From the NCBI RefSeq assembly GCF_938017615.1, contig NZ_CALIJA010000016.1, positions 1 to 21,131 of the forward strand: a DNA stretch of 21,131 nucleotides, read 5' to 3'. The translations under genes and the position numbers were made by a program. Source of the DNA: an uncultured Campylobacter sp. (GTDB lineage Bacteria; Campylobacterota; Campylobacteria; Campylobacterales; Campylobacteraceae). The notes beneath the pieces are model-generated. The model was not told the origin of the DNA. It ran no database searches and saw only the letters and a program-made list of their open reading frames with translations. Shown here in pieces: positions 21,126 to 21,131 of this stretch (its first letter is position 1; each line of letters starts with the position of its first letter).

Positions 21126-21131
21126 ATTATA
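21126..21131 (-). promoter_or_regulatory. Consensus -10 box for the TonB receptor gene
   Basis: The last six bases of the window read TATAAT on the minus strand, 32 bases upstream of the receptor ATG at 21093. This is the right place for the -10 box; -35 and any Fur box would lie outside the window. Confidence 0.5.

Noticed and set aside
1..21131. AAATTT / AAAATTTT words everywhere as possible mobile or regulatory repeats
   Set aside because: They occur in and between genes on both strands at high density; this looks like a genome-wide compositional habit, so only regularly spaced or palindromic cases were kept.
1..21131. Phase-variable homopolymer tracts, CRISPR arrays, tRNA or rRNA genes, insertion sequences
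   Set aside because: I saw no G or C run of eight or more, no regularly spaced direct repeats with spacers, no cloverleaf or rRNA sequence, and no transposase or integrase.

Overview
The window looks like chromosome of a Campylobacter species of moderate GC content (I judge the mid-40s percent by eye), such as the C. gracilis / C. showae / C. rectus group; the species is an inference. The main evidence is gene order: hemW-like, tatB and tatC on the minus strand, diverging from nudH-lysC-hobA-holB-folP on the plus strand, matches the arrangement I know from C. jejuni and, for the nudH-folP part, from Helicobacter pylori. HobA is restricted to Campylobacterota. AAATTT and AAAATTTT are very common in and between genes.

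Layout. 1-890: a small membrane protein with a peptidoglycan-binding-like tail, then a gene-poor stretch. 890-6064 (minus): a tight run hemW-like, tatB, tatC, queA, a membrane-anchored protein resembling a degenerate sensor-kinase/receiver, and a 150-residue unknown separated from it only by an in-frame TAG and 14 further open codons. 6201-10165 (plus): five overlapping genes, nudH-lysC-hobA-holB-folP, joining RNA 5'-end processing, aspartate-family amino acid synthesis, replication initiation, the DNA polymerase III clamp loader and folate synthesis. lysC carries a well-placed internal ribosome binding site and ATG that would yield a separate regulatory (beta) subunit.

10357-15474 is an accessory island of four poorly characterised proteins: a 254-residue unknown, a 352-residue unknown, a DUF2314-ankyrin protein and a multi-zinc-ribbon protein with a repetitive linker. 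Its intergenic DNA is structured: a large inverted repeat between two divergent promoters, tandem degenerate repeats, a repeated stop-codon segment, and a decayed second copy of the promoter and first codons of the 352-residue gene. No toxin, transposase or integrase is visible, so an orphan immunity-type or stress cluster is only a hypothesis.

15475-15735 has a TATAAT box and a strong hairpin with a T run about 100 bases downstream on the plus strand, where no gene is present: a candidate small RNA. 15736-17459 (minus) is an lrgA-lrgB operon ending in a cytidylate-kinase-like P-loop protein. 17659-18071 has a small conserved-looking protein and a possible gene remnant. 18080-21093 (minus) is an iron-uptake pair: a TonB-dependent catecholate-type receptor translationally coupled to an IroE/Fes-like esterase. 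The receptor promoter lies at the very edge of the window.
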